A stretch of 64,000 bases of DNA from an uncultured Muribaculaceae bacterium (GTDB lineage: Bacteria > Bacteroidota > Bacteroidia > Bacteroidales > Muribaculaceae), in assembly GCA_958439725.1 (NCBI GenBank), contig CAUBWJ010000009.1, forward strand, positions 1-64,000. The letters are read 5' to 3'. Below are positions 45,179 to 53,524 of this stretch, one piece after another (position 1 is the first letter of the stretch; every line of letters begins with the position of its first letter). The notes beneath the pieces are model-generated. The model was not told where the DNA came from. It saw only the letters and a program-made list of their open reading frames with translations, and ran no database searches. The position numbers and the translations under genes are program-made.

Positions 45179-45742
45179 ATGAAGTATCTGATTGTAGGGC
45201 TGGGCAACATCGGACCCGAATATGCAGGCACACGCCACAATATAGGATTCAGGATATTGGATGCCTTCGCCGAGGCATCCAATATTTCTTTTTCCACCGA
45301 ACGCTACGGCGACGTGGCCCACATGCGCCTCAAAAACAAGCTTCTGGTACTGCTCAAGCCTTCCACCTATATGAACCTCAGCGGCAACGCAGTCCGCTAC
45401 TGGAAAGAGAAAGAAAACATTGCCACCGACCACATCCTGGTACTGGTTGACGACATAGCCCTGCCGTTCGGCGCCATCCGCATAAAGCCCTCGGGCTCCG
45501 ATGCGGGCCACAACGGCCTGAAAAACATAGCCCAGATGCTCGGCACGCAGGCTTACCCGCGCCTGCGTTTCGGCATAGGCAACGATTTTCCCCGCGGAGC
45601 ACAGATTGACTATGTGCTCGGTCACTTCACCCTTGACCAGCGCCAGATGCTTCCGGCGCGAGTCGACGTGGCCTGCGAGGCTATCCGCACATTCTGTCTG
45701 GCCGGAATCAACACGGCCATGAACACTTACAATAACAAATAA
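45179..45742 (+). CDS. pth: Peptidyl-tRNA hydrolase
   Basis: 187 residues, standard. GLGNIGPEYAGTRHNIGF holds the catalytic His20, KPSTYMNLSG and LVDDIALPFGAIRIKPSGSDAGHNGLKN carry the aspartate and substrate-binding residues. It releases tRNA from peptidyl-tRNAs dropped by ribosomes. Adjacent rplY-pth pairing is common in bacteria. Confidence 0.96.
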   Translation: MKYLIVGLGNIGPEYAGTRHNIGFRILDAFAEASNISFSTERYGDVAHMRLKNKLLVLLKPSTYMNLSGNAVRYWKEKENIATDHILVLVDDIALPFGAIRIKPSGSDAGHNGLKNIAQMLGTQAYPRLRFGIGNDFPRGAQIDYVLGHFTLDQRQMLPARVDVACEAIRTFCLAGINTAMNTYNNK

Positions 45743-45756
45743 TTTCCTCCACGAGT

Positions 45757-46242
45757 ATGCCTAAGAGTGAAGTAAGAATCGACAAATGGCTGTGGGCAGT
45801 GCGCGTGTTCAAGACGCGCACCGTAGCATCGGAGGCATGCAAAAAAGGCCGTGTGATGATTGGCGACACCGTTGCCAAGCCTGCGCGTACCGTCAAGGTG
45901 GGCGATGTGGTTAAGGTGCGCAAGCCGCCGGTAACATACTCCTTCAAGGTTCTCGCCCTCACCGAAAACCGACTCGGCGCGCGGCTGGTGCCCGAATACA
46001 TGGAGAACGTTACTCCCAAAAGCGAACTCGACCTGCTGGATGTGGTGAGAATATCCGGCTTCATCGACCGCCGCAAAGGCCTCGGGCGTCCCACCAAACG
46101 CGAGGGTCGCGAGCTTTCCCGCTTCACATCCGAACAGGTGTCGGACGGCTGGGACTTTGATTTCGATTTCGACGATGACGACTTCGATGACGATAACGAG
46201 GAAAACACTCCCGACACCACCCTCAGAGGCCCCGGCCGCTGA
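45757..46242 (+). CDS. S4-domain RNA-binding protein (Hsp15-like)
   Basis: 161 residues. The S4 domain at about 6-66 (VRIDKWLWAVRVFKTRTVAS, then CKKGRVMIGDTVAKPARTVK) matches Hsp15, which recycles free 50S subunits carrying peptidyl-tRNA; the neighbour pth handles the same substrate. The C-terminal tail (about 125-150) is a run of Asp and Phe, an unusual acidic stretch. Ends before a strong terminator. Confidence 0.85.
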   Translation: MPKSEVRIDKWLWAVRVFKTRTVASEACKKGRVMIGDTVAKPARTVKVGDVVKVRKPPVTYSFKVLALTENRLGARLVPEYMENVTPKSELDLLDVVRISGFIDRRKGLGRPTKREGRELSRFTSEQVSDGWDFDFDFDDDDFDDDNEENTPDTTLRGPGR

Positions 46243-46308
46243 ACCGGTTCTTCGGCCAGCCCTGATTGTTACGGCCTAAACATTAATAACTCCGCAGACG
46301 TTAAAAAC

Positions 46309-46354
46309 GTAGACACATTCCTTGACAGAAGGAAGGTGTCTGCGTTATTTTTTT
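46309..46354 (+). terminator. Terminator of the rplY-pth-S4 operon
   Basis: A 15-nt arm at 46309-46323 pairs with 46329-46343 with one or two mismatches, then TTATTTTTTT. An in-frame TTG at 46322 upstream of the MscS gene lies inside this stem and is not a start. Confidence 0.85.
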
Positions 46355-46378
46355 ACCACAAACGGCCGTTTCTGCTTC

Positions 46379-47689
46379 ATGTCTCCATCATCACCTACCG
46401 GCAATCCTATCGCCCTCCCCCCACAGGATGTTCCGAGCCACCCGCTCTCCGACCTTCTCCTGCGCAACATCGACAAAGCCCTCGATGCGATAGGCCTGCA
46501 AAACTATCCCACACTGAAAGAGATAATCTATGTGCTGACAATCGTAGGACTGGCGTTTCTCATCGGATGGGTGTGCCGCATTTTCCTGTTGTGGCTTGCC
46601 CGGCTGTGCGTGCGGATGAAGAACACCGACACCGGCCACGCGCTGCTCGACGAGCACGTGCTCACCCGCTGCTCCCATATCATCCCGCCCATTGTCATAA
46701 TGATTCTTACGCCGTTCGCGCTGCAGTCAGGCAACTATGCCGGACACATAGTGGTGAAATGCATGATAATCTACGTGATGGTGGCCTTCGCCATAGCCAT
46801 AAACACGGTGCTTGCATTCATCTGGAAAAGAATCGACACACGCGACAATACCGCCAAGCACCCCCTGCAGGGAGTGCTCTCGCTCGCCCAGGGCGTGGTG
46901 TGGATAGTAGTCACAATAATAGGGGCCGCGCTGGTGCTCGACAAATCCCCTCTATCGCTCCTTGCCGGACTCGGCGCGTTTGCGGCCGCCCTCATGCTCA
47001 TCTTCAAGGACAGCATTCTCGGTTTCGTGGCCGGAATCCAGCTAAGCGACAACGATATGGTGCGCGTGGGCGACTGGATCGTGGTTCCCTCCACCATAGC
47101 CAACGGCATAGTGGTGGATGTGTCCCTCACCACCGTCAAAGTACAGAACTGGGACAACACCATCGTGACCCTTCCGCCCTACATGCTCGTCAACTCCTCG
47201 TTTCAGAACTGGCGCGGCATGAGCGACAGCGGTTACCGCCTGATATCACGCTCCATTCTGGTGGACGCCGACACTGTCCGGGAGCCCGATGCCGACATGA
47301 TAGCGGAAATATCAAAACTTCCCGGCATGGCCGATTTCATAGCCACCACGCAGAAAAACGGCATAAAATACGATCCCGGAGTGGCGTGCGTCAACGGCAC
47401 CGCATCGACCAACCTCGGTCTGCTACGCGCCTATCTCTGCATATATCTGCTTCACCATCCCCTCATAGGCACTACGCAGCAATTGTTGGTAAACCTCCTT
47501 CAGCCTACCGAAAACGGCATACCCCTGCAGATATACTGCTATACAACAACAGCCTGGACCGCCTATGAGGCAGTCCAGAGCGAAATTTTCGAACATGTAG
47601 CGGCGGTTGCGCCTAAATTCGGGCTTCAGATATTCAATGCTCCCTCGGGGATTGATCTCACCAACGCCCTCGAGGCTCAGAAAAGATAA
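46379..47689 (+). CDS. MscS-family mechanosensitive channel
   Basis: 436 residues from the ATG at 46379, the first after the terminator. Four to five membrane segments lie between about residues 35 and 210; the pore helix region LLAGLGAFAAALMLIFKDSILGF is the MscS signature and the beta domain follows (VRVGDWIVVPSTIANGIVVDVSLTTV). The C-terminal domain (about 290-436) is longer than in E. coli MscS. Opens under membrane tension on hypo-osmotic shock. Its end overlaps the convergent barrel gene by 13 nt. Confidence 0.9.
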   Translation: MSPSSPTGNPIALPPQDVPSHPLSDLLLRNIDKALDAIGLQNYPTLKEIIYVLTIVGLAFLIGWVCRIFLLWLARLCVRMKNTDTGHALLDEHVLTRCSHIIPPIVIMILTPFALQSGNYAGHIVVKCMIIYVMVAFAIAINTVLAFIWKRIDTRDNTAKHPLQGVLSLAQGVVWIVVTIIGAALVLDKSPLSLLAGLGAFAAALMLIFKDSILGFVAGIQLSDNDMVRVGDWIVVPSTIANGIVVDVSLTTVKVQNWDNTIVTLPPYMLVNSSFQNWRGMSDSGYRLISRSILVDADTVREPDADMIAEISKLPGMADFIATTQKNGIKYDPGVACVNGTASTNLGLLRAYLCIYLLHHPLIGTTQQLLVNLLQPTENGIPLQIYCYTTTAWTAYEAVQSEIFEHVAAVAPKFGLQIFNAPSGIDLTNALEAQKR

Positions 47690-48288
47690 GCCACGCGGAT
47701 ATCCATCACGCGGTTCTTGGCGCTGTAGTCGGTAAGGATCTTTGCCTTTGTAGCATAGGTGAGGCCTATATTGTAATTGAAGCTCACCTGCCATTTACGC
47801 TTGATTTCGGCGCCGATACCCATGTCGAGGCCCAGTTCGCCAAACGCGTTGTCCATAGCTTTCATACGGCTGTGTGCCACAAGCATGCCTATCGACGGGC
47901 CGACATATACAAACGGCGCCAGATTATCCTCAAAACCGTTCAGACGGGTGTATTTGAATCGCAGGTGAATGGGAATCACAAGGTAGTGCATATAGTAGCG
48001 CTCGTTGCCATAGCCCTGGTCGGCCCACATAGGCTTGCTGCCGAGATCCATCTTGGCTCCGCGCATCTCATATTTCAGACCGAGGTCCATACCGAAACCT
48101 ATGCCGGCAAACATCATCTCACCGAGAACACCGGCCGAAAACGAAGGCACCTTCTTGATATCCACCAGATCCTGCTTGAAATGCAGATTTGATATGCCGC
48201 CTCCGATAATCGGGCCATAGCGGAATTCGGCCTTGACCGAAACAAACACGAGCAGCACGGCTGCCATTATGGCGAAAACTCTTTTCAT
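47677..48288 (-). CDS. Outer-membrane beta-barrel protein (PorT-like)
   Basis: 203 residues from the ATG at 48288, which opens a signal peptide MKRVFAIMAAVLLVFVSVKA. The mature part has alternating aromatic and glycine strands (FRYGPIIGGGISNLHF, AGVLGEMMFAGIGFGMDLGLKY, FVYVGPSIGMLVAHS, LGLDMGIGAEI) and ends in a strand with terminal Phe (MDIRVAYLF), the BAM recognition signature. An eight-stranded barrel of the PorT/OmpA-like type. Function unknown. Confidence 0.82.
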   Translation of the reverse strand: MKRVFAIMAAVLLVFVSVKAEFRYGPIIGGGISNLHFKQDLVDIKKVPSFSAGVLGEMMFAGIGFGMDLGLKYEMRGAKMDLGSKPMWADQGYGNERYYMHYLVIPIHLRFKYTRLNGFEDNLAPFVYVGPSIGMLVAHSRMKAMDNAFGELGLDMGIGAEIKRKWQVSFNYNIGLTYATKAKILTDYSAKNRVMDIRVAYLF

Positions 48289-48356
48289 CGCATCTAAGTT
48301 TTTGATTTTAATAATGAATAAGGCAGCGCGGTGAGGAACAGCGTGCCGCCGACGGG

Positions 48357-48364
48357 CAAAGTTA
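48357..48364 (-). promoter_or_regulatory. -7 element for the barrel gene
   Basis: Reads TAACTTTG on the minus strand; leader about 65 nt. Divergent from the gpmI promoter. Confidence 0.5.
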
Positions 48365-48430
48365 CTAAAATTTTTTATCCGACACACAATGCTGCCTTTG
48401 ATTACGGCATTCTATCTCAGAAATTATGAT

Positions 48431-48438
48431 TACTTTTG
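48431..48438 (+). promoter_or_regulatory. -7 element for gpmI
   Basis: TACTTTTG matches TAnnTTTG; leader about 65 nt. The -33 box is weak. Confidence 0.5.
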
Positions 48439-48509
48439 CATGTGGGGAGCGAAACCTCGGCCTCGCTCCGCCACATTGACAGTAACCAGAATAAAAATCA
48501 AATAAGACT

Positions 48510-50024
48510 ATGGCTAAAAAAGCTTTACTCATGATTCTTGACGGATGGGGCATTGGCAACCATTCCAAAAGCGACGTGATTTTCTCCACACCCACTCCCT
48601 ATTGGGACAGTCTTCTGAAAGATTATCCCCACTCGCAGCTTCAGGCAAGCGGCGAGAACGTAGGTCTGCCCGACGGCCAGATGGGCAACTCCGAGGTAGG
48701 CCACCTCAACATCGGTGCCGGACGCGTGGTCTATCAGGACCTCGTGAAAATCAACAAGGCCTGCGCCGACGGCTCAATCCTGGAGAATCCCGAAATAAAG
48801 AGCGCTTTCTCCTACGCCAAATCCACCGGAAAGGCAATCCACTTCATGGGCCTTACCTCCAACGGCGGCGTCCACTCATCGCTCGACCATCTATTTGCTC
48901 TCTGCGACATAGCCAAACATTACGGCCTTGAGAAAGTCTACATCCACTGCTTCATGGACGGCCGCGACACCGACCCCCGCAGCGGCAAAGGCTTCATCGA
49001 GGAGCTGGAGGCCCACTGCGCCAAATCGGCCGGCGTGATCGCCTCCATCGTGGGCCGCTATTACGCCATGGACCGCGATAAGCGCTGGGAGCGCGTCAAG
49101 GAAGCCTACGACCTCCTTGTGAGCGGCAAGGGCGTTCAGGCCACCGACATGGTCAAGGCCATGCAGGACAGCTATGACGCCGACATAACCGACGAATTCG
49201 TAAAACCCATCAACAACTCCACCGTCGACGGCACCATCAAGGAAGGCGACGCTGTGATTTTCTTCAACTACCGCAACGACCGCGCCAAAGAGCTCACCAC
49301 CGTCCTCACACAGCACGACATGCCCGAAGCCGGAATGATGACCATCCCCGGACTCCAGTATTACTGCATGACCCCTTACGACGCTTCGTTCACCGGAGTT
49401 CACATCATCTTCGACAAGGAAAACGTAGGCAATACCCTCGGCGAATATCTCTCTAAGCTCAACAAGAAGCAGCTCCACATAGCCGAGACCGAGAAATACG
49501 CCCACGTGACATTCTTCTTCAACGGTGGCCGCGAGGCTCCTTTCGAAGGCGAGGAACGCATCCTGGTTGCATCGCCCAAAGTAGCCACTTACGACCTCAA
49601 GCCCGAGATGAGCGCCTATGAGGTGAAGGACAAACTCGTTGAGGCCATCCGCTCGCAGGAATACGACTTCATCGTTGTCAACTACGCCAACGGCGATATG
49701 GTGGGCCACACCGGAGTCTACGAGGCTATCGAGAAAGCCGTGAAGGCTGTCGACGAATGTGTGCGCGACACCGTGGAAGCCGCCAAGGAATCGGACTACG
49801 AGGTAATCATCATCGCCGACCATGGCAATGCCGACAACGCCATCAATCCCGACGGCACCCCCAATACCGCCCACTCGCTCAATCCCGTTCCCTGCGTCTA
49901 CGTTACCGCACGCAAGGACGCTCATGTGGAAAACGGACGTCTCGCCGACGTAGCTCCCACCATTCTCTCCATTATGGGCATACCCCAGCCTCAGGAAATG
50001 ACCGGCCACTCGCTCATTGACTGA
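48510..50024 (+). CDS. gpmI: Cofactor-independent phosphoglycerate mutase
   Basis: 504 residues. ILDGWGIG near the N-terminus, the catalytic serine Ser61 in GQMGNSEVGHLNIGAGR, FMDGRDTDPRS, FFNYRNDRAKEL and DHGNAD for manganese binding are all present. It interconverts 3- and 2-phosphoglycerate in glycolysis. Monocistronic, ending at a bidirectional terminator. Confidence 0.96.
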   Translation: MAKKALLMILDGWGIGNHSKSDVIFSTPTPYWDSLLKDYPHSQLQASGENVGLPDGQMGNSEVGHLNIGAGRVVYQDLVKINKACADGSILENPEIKSAFSYAKSTGKAIHFMGLTSNGGVHSSLDHLFALCDIAKHYGLEKVYIHCFMDGRDTDPRSGKGFIEELEAHCAKSAGVIASIVGRYYAMDRDKRWERVKEAYDLLVSGKGVQATDMVKAMQDSYDADITDEFVKPINNSTVDGTIKEGDAVIFFNYRNDRAKELTTVLTQHDMPEAGMMTIPGLQYYCMTPYDASFTGVHIIFDKENVGNTLGEYLSKLNKKQLHIAETEKYAHVTFFFNGGREAPFEGEERILVASPKVATYDLKPEMSAYEVKDKLVEAIRSQEYDFIVVNYANGDMVGHTGVYEAIEKAVKAVDECVRDTVEAAKESDYEVIIIADHGNADNAINPDGTPNTAHSLNPVPCVYVTARKDAHVENGRLADVAPTILSIMGIPQPQEMTGHSLID

Positions 50025-50057
50025 TATCCCGCTTCAGGGACATCCCGATAAAAAGAA

Positions 50058-50096
50058 CCGGAGGGCAAAGCGGAACGAATCCGCTCTGCCCTCCGG
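50058..50096. terminator. Bidirectional terminator between gpmI and the hydrolase operon
   Basis: A 17-nt arm at 50058-50074 pairs with 50080-50096 with one mismatch around a five-base loop. T-rich tracts follow on both strands (CTTTATTAA plus, TTCTTTTTA minus), so it ends both converging units. Confidence 0.85.
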
Positions 50097-50120
50097 CTTT
50101 ATTAATGACTTTCCGAAGTA

Positions 50121-51779
50121 TTATTCCATGAACATCTTCACGCGGTTCCAGCGGCCGTCGAGTGCGTCGGGCACGCAGTCAACCTCTTCAGGCTGCTTCA
50201 TGTCGGCCCACTGCGACTGGCTCCAGATGAAAGGCAGATGACGCACGTGTGCGGTTCCGAACTTCATCCAGAACGAGGTCTTGGTGCCGGTGATTGAAGG
50301 TTTGCGGCTGAGGTTGGCAAGCACTTCCTTTATCATGTCGGTTGAGCAGGCTTTGGCATCCACAGAGCCGTCGGGGCGTGTGCGGTGCATTTCGGTAGTG
50401 CCGTAGCCCAGATCCCAGCGTCCGTAGACCGAGAGAGGTTCGCGGTCCTCGGTGTATGTTATAAGGGCTTTTGCCGAATCAATATCCGTTACGGTATCGA
50501 TGCGGTCCCAGAGCTGGTTACGGCGCATCGGGCGCAGGTTCATGCTCTCGAGCTCATAGCCCACCCACCAGTTTATAGGCTGGTTCACACCGAAAATATG
50601 GGTAGGTGTGATCAGATGGTGGTCATAGTCCAGGAAAGTAGGCTCATAACCGGTGGAGTCGGTCTGCTTGATGGTCTTGCCGTCGCAGACAAAGAGCACC
50701 GTACGGTTGTAGCTCATCTCCACAAGGCCTATCTCGCCGGTATTGGCATCTACCAGATGGTAACCGTTAAGATATGTGCCGGTGTTGTCAAGCTTGCAAT
50801 ACTCATAGAATTCCTGGATGGTACGCGAGAACTGCTCTGCGGCTGCCGAACGGTAGGTAAGCCATACTCCGAGCACCTTGGTCTTGTCATACAGATCCAC
50901 GTGGGTAGTCTCGTTGAAGCCTATGCCGTTGCCGTTGAAGCCGAAATCGGTATTGGAACCGAACTGGCCCTGACAGTTGGCGTTCTGCGTCACGAAGTCT
51001 TCGCCGATGCAGTAAGTGACTGCACATGACTGTGCCCAGAAGCAGCACCAGGAATTGTGTGTCCAGAAAGTGTTTCCGTCAGGCATCATCTTAGTGAATG
51101 CCGTGCAGTGTTCGGGCTTCTCGCGGCCTTCGTTGGAAGAACCGGCGCCTTTCGTACCTTCTTTCTTTGCCGAGCCGTAGCCCATCACCAGACCTATCTT
51201 GTCGCCTATGCAGTCGAACAGGTCATACTGAGAGTTGATGAATATCACGTCAAGGAACGAAAGCGGCGTGTCACCGGCTCCGAGCTTGCTCTGCTCGGGG
51301 CCGTAGGATGAAAGGGCGAGATCGGCGTAGCCCACATTCTGGCGCGGAACGGCACCTACGGCACCCTCGTAGATTCCGAGCTGACGGAACATCAGACGGG
51401 CTATTTTCTCTACCATCGGGTCGTCCTTGCGCTGGGCAACCCAGTCGCAGGTGTAGTTATAGTTCTGGATTATGGTTTCGGCGGCTGCCGTAAGATATTC
51501 GGGCTTCACTTCCACGGAAATGGCGTCCTGCGGCGTTGAGCCCACAAGGAAGTTTTTCCAGGAGTTATTGCGCGTGGCGAGAATGAGTTCGCCCGTCTGC
51601 ACCTTGCCCTGAACGTAGCCGGCGTTATATTCGTTCTGGAAAATGCTCACACCGGGATTCTGGGCATAGATAGCATAGTTCCAGTTGTTGTCCACACACT
51701 GGGCGAAACCGCAGGTGTACTCGTCGAGCACAAACTGTGTGGCCTCTGTATTCTTGAATTTTGGGGTGTATTTTGCCAT
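50121..51779 (-). CDS. Phospholipase B-like Ntn-hydrolase, copy 2
   Basis: 552 residues, no signal peptide or membrane segment. Motifs recall the eukaryotic phospholipase B-like (PLBD) and related Ntn-hydrolase families: EHCTAFTKMMPDGNTFWTHN with candidate nucleophile Cys225, then DNTGTYLNGYHLVDANTGE near residue 345. In PLBD proteins the chain self-cleaves just before such a cysteine, and the spacing here (about 224 residues of pro-chain) fits. Substrates of that fold are amides or esters. The copy at 51831 is a paralogue, about half identical by eye. Last gene of porin-MFS-hydrolase-hydrolase. A C45 acyltransferase label is an alternative; actual substrate unknown. Confidence 0.7.
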   Translation of the reverse strand: MAKYTPKFKNTEATQFVLDEYTCGFAQCVDNNWNYAIYAQNPGVSIFQNEYNAGYVQGKVQTGELILATRNNSWKNFLVGSTPQDAISVEVKPEYLTAAAETIIQNYNYTCDWVAQRKDDPMVEKIARLMFRQLGIYEGAVGAVPRQNVGYADLALSSYGPEQSKLGAGDTPLSFLDVIFINSQYDLFDCIGDKIGLVMGYGSAKKEGTKGAGSSNEGREKPEHCTAFTKMMPDGNTFWTHNSWCCFWAQSCAVTYCIGEDFVTQNANCQGQFGSNTDFGFNGNGIGFNETTHVDLYDKTKVLGVWLTYRSAAAEQFSRTIQEFYEYCKLDNTGTYLNGYHLVDANTGEIGLVEMSYNRTVLFVCDGKTIKQTDSTGYEPTFLDYDHHLITPTHIFGVNQPINWWVGYELESMNLRPMRRNQLWDRIDTVTDIDSAKALITYTEDREPLSVYGRWDLGYGTTEMHRTRPDGSVDAKACSTDMIKEVLANLSRKPSITGTKTSFWMKFGTAHVRHLPFIWSQSQWADMKQPEEVDCVPDALDGRWNRVKMFME

Positions 51780-51830
51780 GATTTGTCTTATGTTTAGATA
51801 TTATACCTATAAATAGAGCTGATCTGCGGT

Positions 51831-53483
51831 TTACTCCATGAACATCTTTACGCGGTTCCACTGCCCGTCGATAGCGTCGGGGATGCAGTCCACCTCTTCA
51901 GGTTCCTTGAATCTGGCCCAGATGGAATCAGACCATATAAACGGAGTTCCGTCGATATATGCGCTTCCGAATTTCATCCAGAAGGATGTCTTGGTGCCGT
52001 TGATGGATGGTTTCATGGACAAATTGGCAAGCACTTCCTTGATTTCATTTGTGCCGAAAGCCTTGGCGTCGATTGAACCGTGGGGCTGGTAGCGGAGGAA
52101 TTCCGATGTACCGTAGTTCTTGTCCCAACGTCCGGCAATCGAGATTGGCTCAAGGCTCTCGTTGTAGGTCACGAGGTTCTTTGCGTCGTCCATCGTGCGC
52201 ACATTGGGTATATTGCGCCACAGCTGATAGCGGCGTTTTGGAGCGCCGTCAATGGTCTCGAGTTCGCGCCATATACGTTTGTAACTCGGGTTGTTGCAGC
52301 CCAGAACATGGTCGGTGGTTACCATGTGGTGATCCCAGTCGAGGAAGTTGGGAACGTAGCCGGTTGAATCCTCTACCTTAAGCTCCTTGCCGTCGGATTT
52401 GAACAGGGCGAAGCGGGCATAGCTCATGTCGATCATGCCGAATTCACCCTTGTAGGCGTCAACAAGCATGTAGGCATTAAGGTAGGTGCCGGTGTTGTCG
52501 AGTTTCACGTAGTCATAGAATTCGTCGATGGATTTCGAGAAGAATTCAGCTGCTGCGGCACGCCAGGTGAGCCAGATGCCGAGTGTCTTCGACTCATTGT
52601 AGAAGTAGGTCTCGGTGGTCTCGTTGAAACCTATGCCGTGGCCGTTGAAACCGAAATCGGTATTGGAACCGAACTGACCGGGGCAGAAAGAGTTCTGTGT
52701 GAGGAAATCCTCGCCGATCACATAGGTCATTGCACAGGTCTGTGCGAAGAAGCAGCACCAGCTCGTGTGTGTCCAGAAAATCTGTCCGTCGGGCATTTTC
52801 TTCACGAAACCGGAGCAGTCGCCGGGTTTCCATTTCAGGGGATCTTTCTCCCCGTCGTGGAGAGTCTTCTCCTCTACGTCCTTCTCAAGCTGGTTGAGGG
52901 CCACGCCGAGTTCCTTGCCGGCTGCGTCCCACAGGTCCATCTGGGCGTTGAGGAAGTAGATGTCAATGAAGGTAAGAGGCTCGTCGCCGGTGTGCATCTT
53001 CGAATCCTCGGCGTCCATGTTGGCAAGCTTGAGGTCATCGAACTTCACGTCTTTCAGCGGCTCCTTGTCGGCCGAACCGTGGTAAATGCCGAGCATTCGG
53101 TACATGAGGCGCGCCAGGCTCTGGAATTTCACATCGGCCAGGTTTTTCTCCACAAGATCTGTGAGATAGTTGTAATTCTGGGTAAGATGCTTTTCGGCGA
53201 TTTCCACTCCGTTCGGCGGAATCTGGGTGGAGTTGGCGCCGGGGCCTTCGTCGAGCACGTACCATCGCCAGGTATTGTTTCTGGTGGCTTTGATTACCTT
53301 ATTGGTCTGGATTTTACCCTGCACATATCCGGCATTATACTCGTTCTGATAAATGCTTACGGTAGGATCCTGGGCATAGACCGCATAGTTCCAGTTGTTG
53401 TCAACACACTGGGCGAAACCGCGTGTGTACTGGTTGAGCACATACTCGCGGGGCTCGGTGTTTTTGAAATTAGGAGTGTACAT
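51831..53483 (-). CDS. Phospholipase B-like Ntn-hydrolase, copy 1
   Basis: 550 residues, collinear with the gene downstream (51 nt away). Candidate nucleophile Cys223 in GDCSGFVKKMPDGQIFWTHT, then DNTGTYLNAYMLVDAYKGEF. Shared blocks include FAQCVDNNWNYA, QNEYNAGYVQGK, FGSNTDFGFNG and the identical C-terminus WNRVKMFME. The copies differ most in the region before the cysteine (about 165-220), where specificity might lie. No signal peptide, so it works in the cytoplasm unless exported otherwise. 41 nt downstream of the MFS gene. Confidence 0.7.
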   Translation of the reverse strand: MYTPNFKNTEPREYVLNQYTRGFAQCVDNNWNYAVYAQDPTVSIYQNEYNAGYVQGKIQTNKVIKATRNNTWRWYVLDEGPGANSTQIPPNGVEIAEKHLTQNYNYLTDLVEKNLADVKFQSLARLMYRMLGIYHGSADKEPLKDVKFDDLKLANMDAEDSKMHTGDEPLTFIDIYFLNAQMDLWDAAGKELGVALNQLEKDVEEKTLHDGEKDPLKWKPGDCSGFVKKMPDGQIFWTHTSWCCFFAQTCAMTYVIGEDFLTQNSFCPGQFGSNTDFGFNGHGIGFNETTETYFYNESKTLGIWLTWRAAAAEFFSKSIDEFYDYVKLDNTGTYLNAYMLVDAYKGEFGMIDMSYARFALFKSDGKELKVEDSTGYVPNFLDWDHHMVTTDHVLGCNNPSYKRIWRELETIDGAPKRRYQLWRNIPNVRTMDDAKNLVTYNESLEPISIAGRWDKNYGTSEFLRYQPHGSIDAKAFGTNEIKEVLANLSMKPSINGTKTSFWMKFGSAYIDGTPFIWSDSIWARFKEPEEVDCIPDAIDGQWNRVKMFME

Positions 53484-53524
53484 AAACTATTTGTTAGGTG
53501 ATTTTGAATTCGTGTTGATTGTTG

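Noticed and set aside
46322..46378. Upstream TTG start for the MscS gene
   Set aside because: It lies within the preceding terminator stem, so the mRNA would not be translated from there; ATG 46379 is used.
52638..53501. 287-codon plus-strand frame opposite the hydrolase
   Set aside because: Antisense to a gene with a close paralogue; no promoter or family signature.
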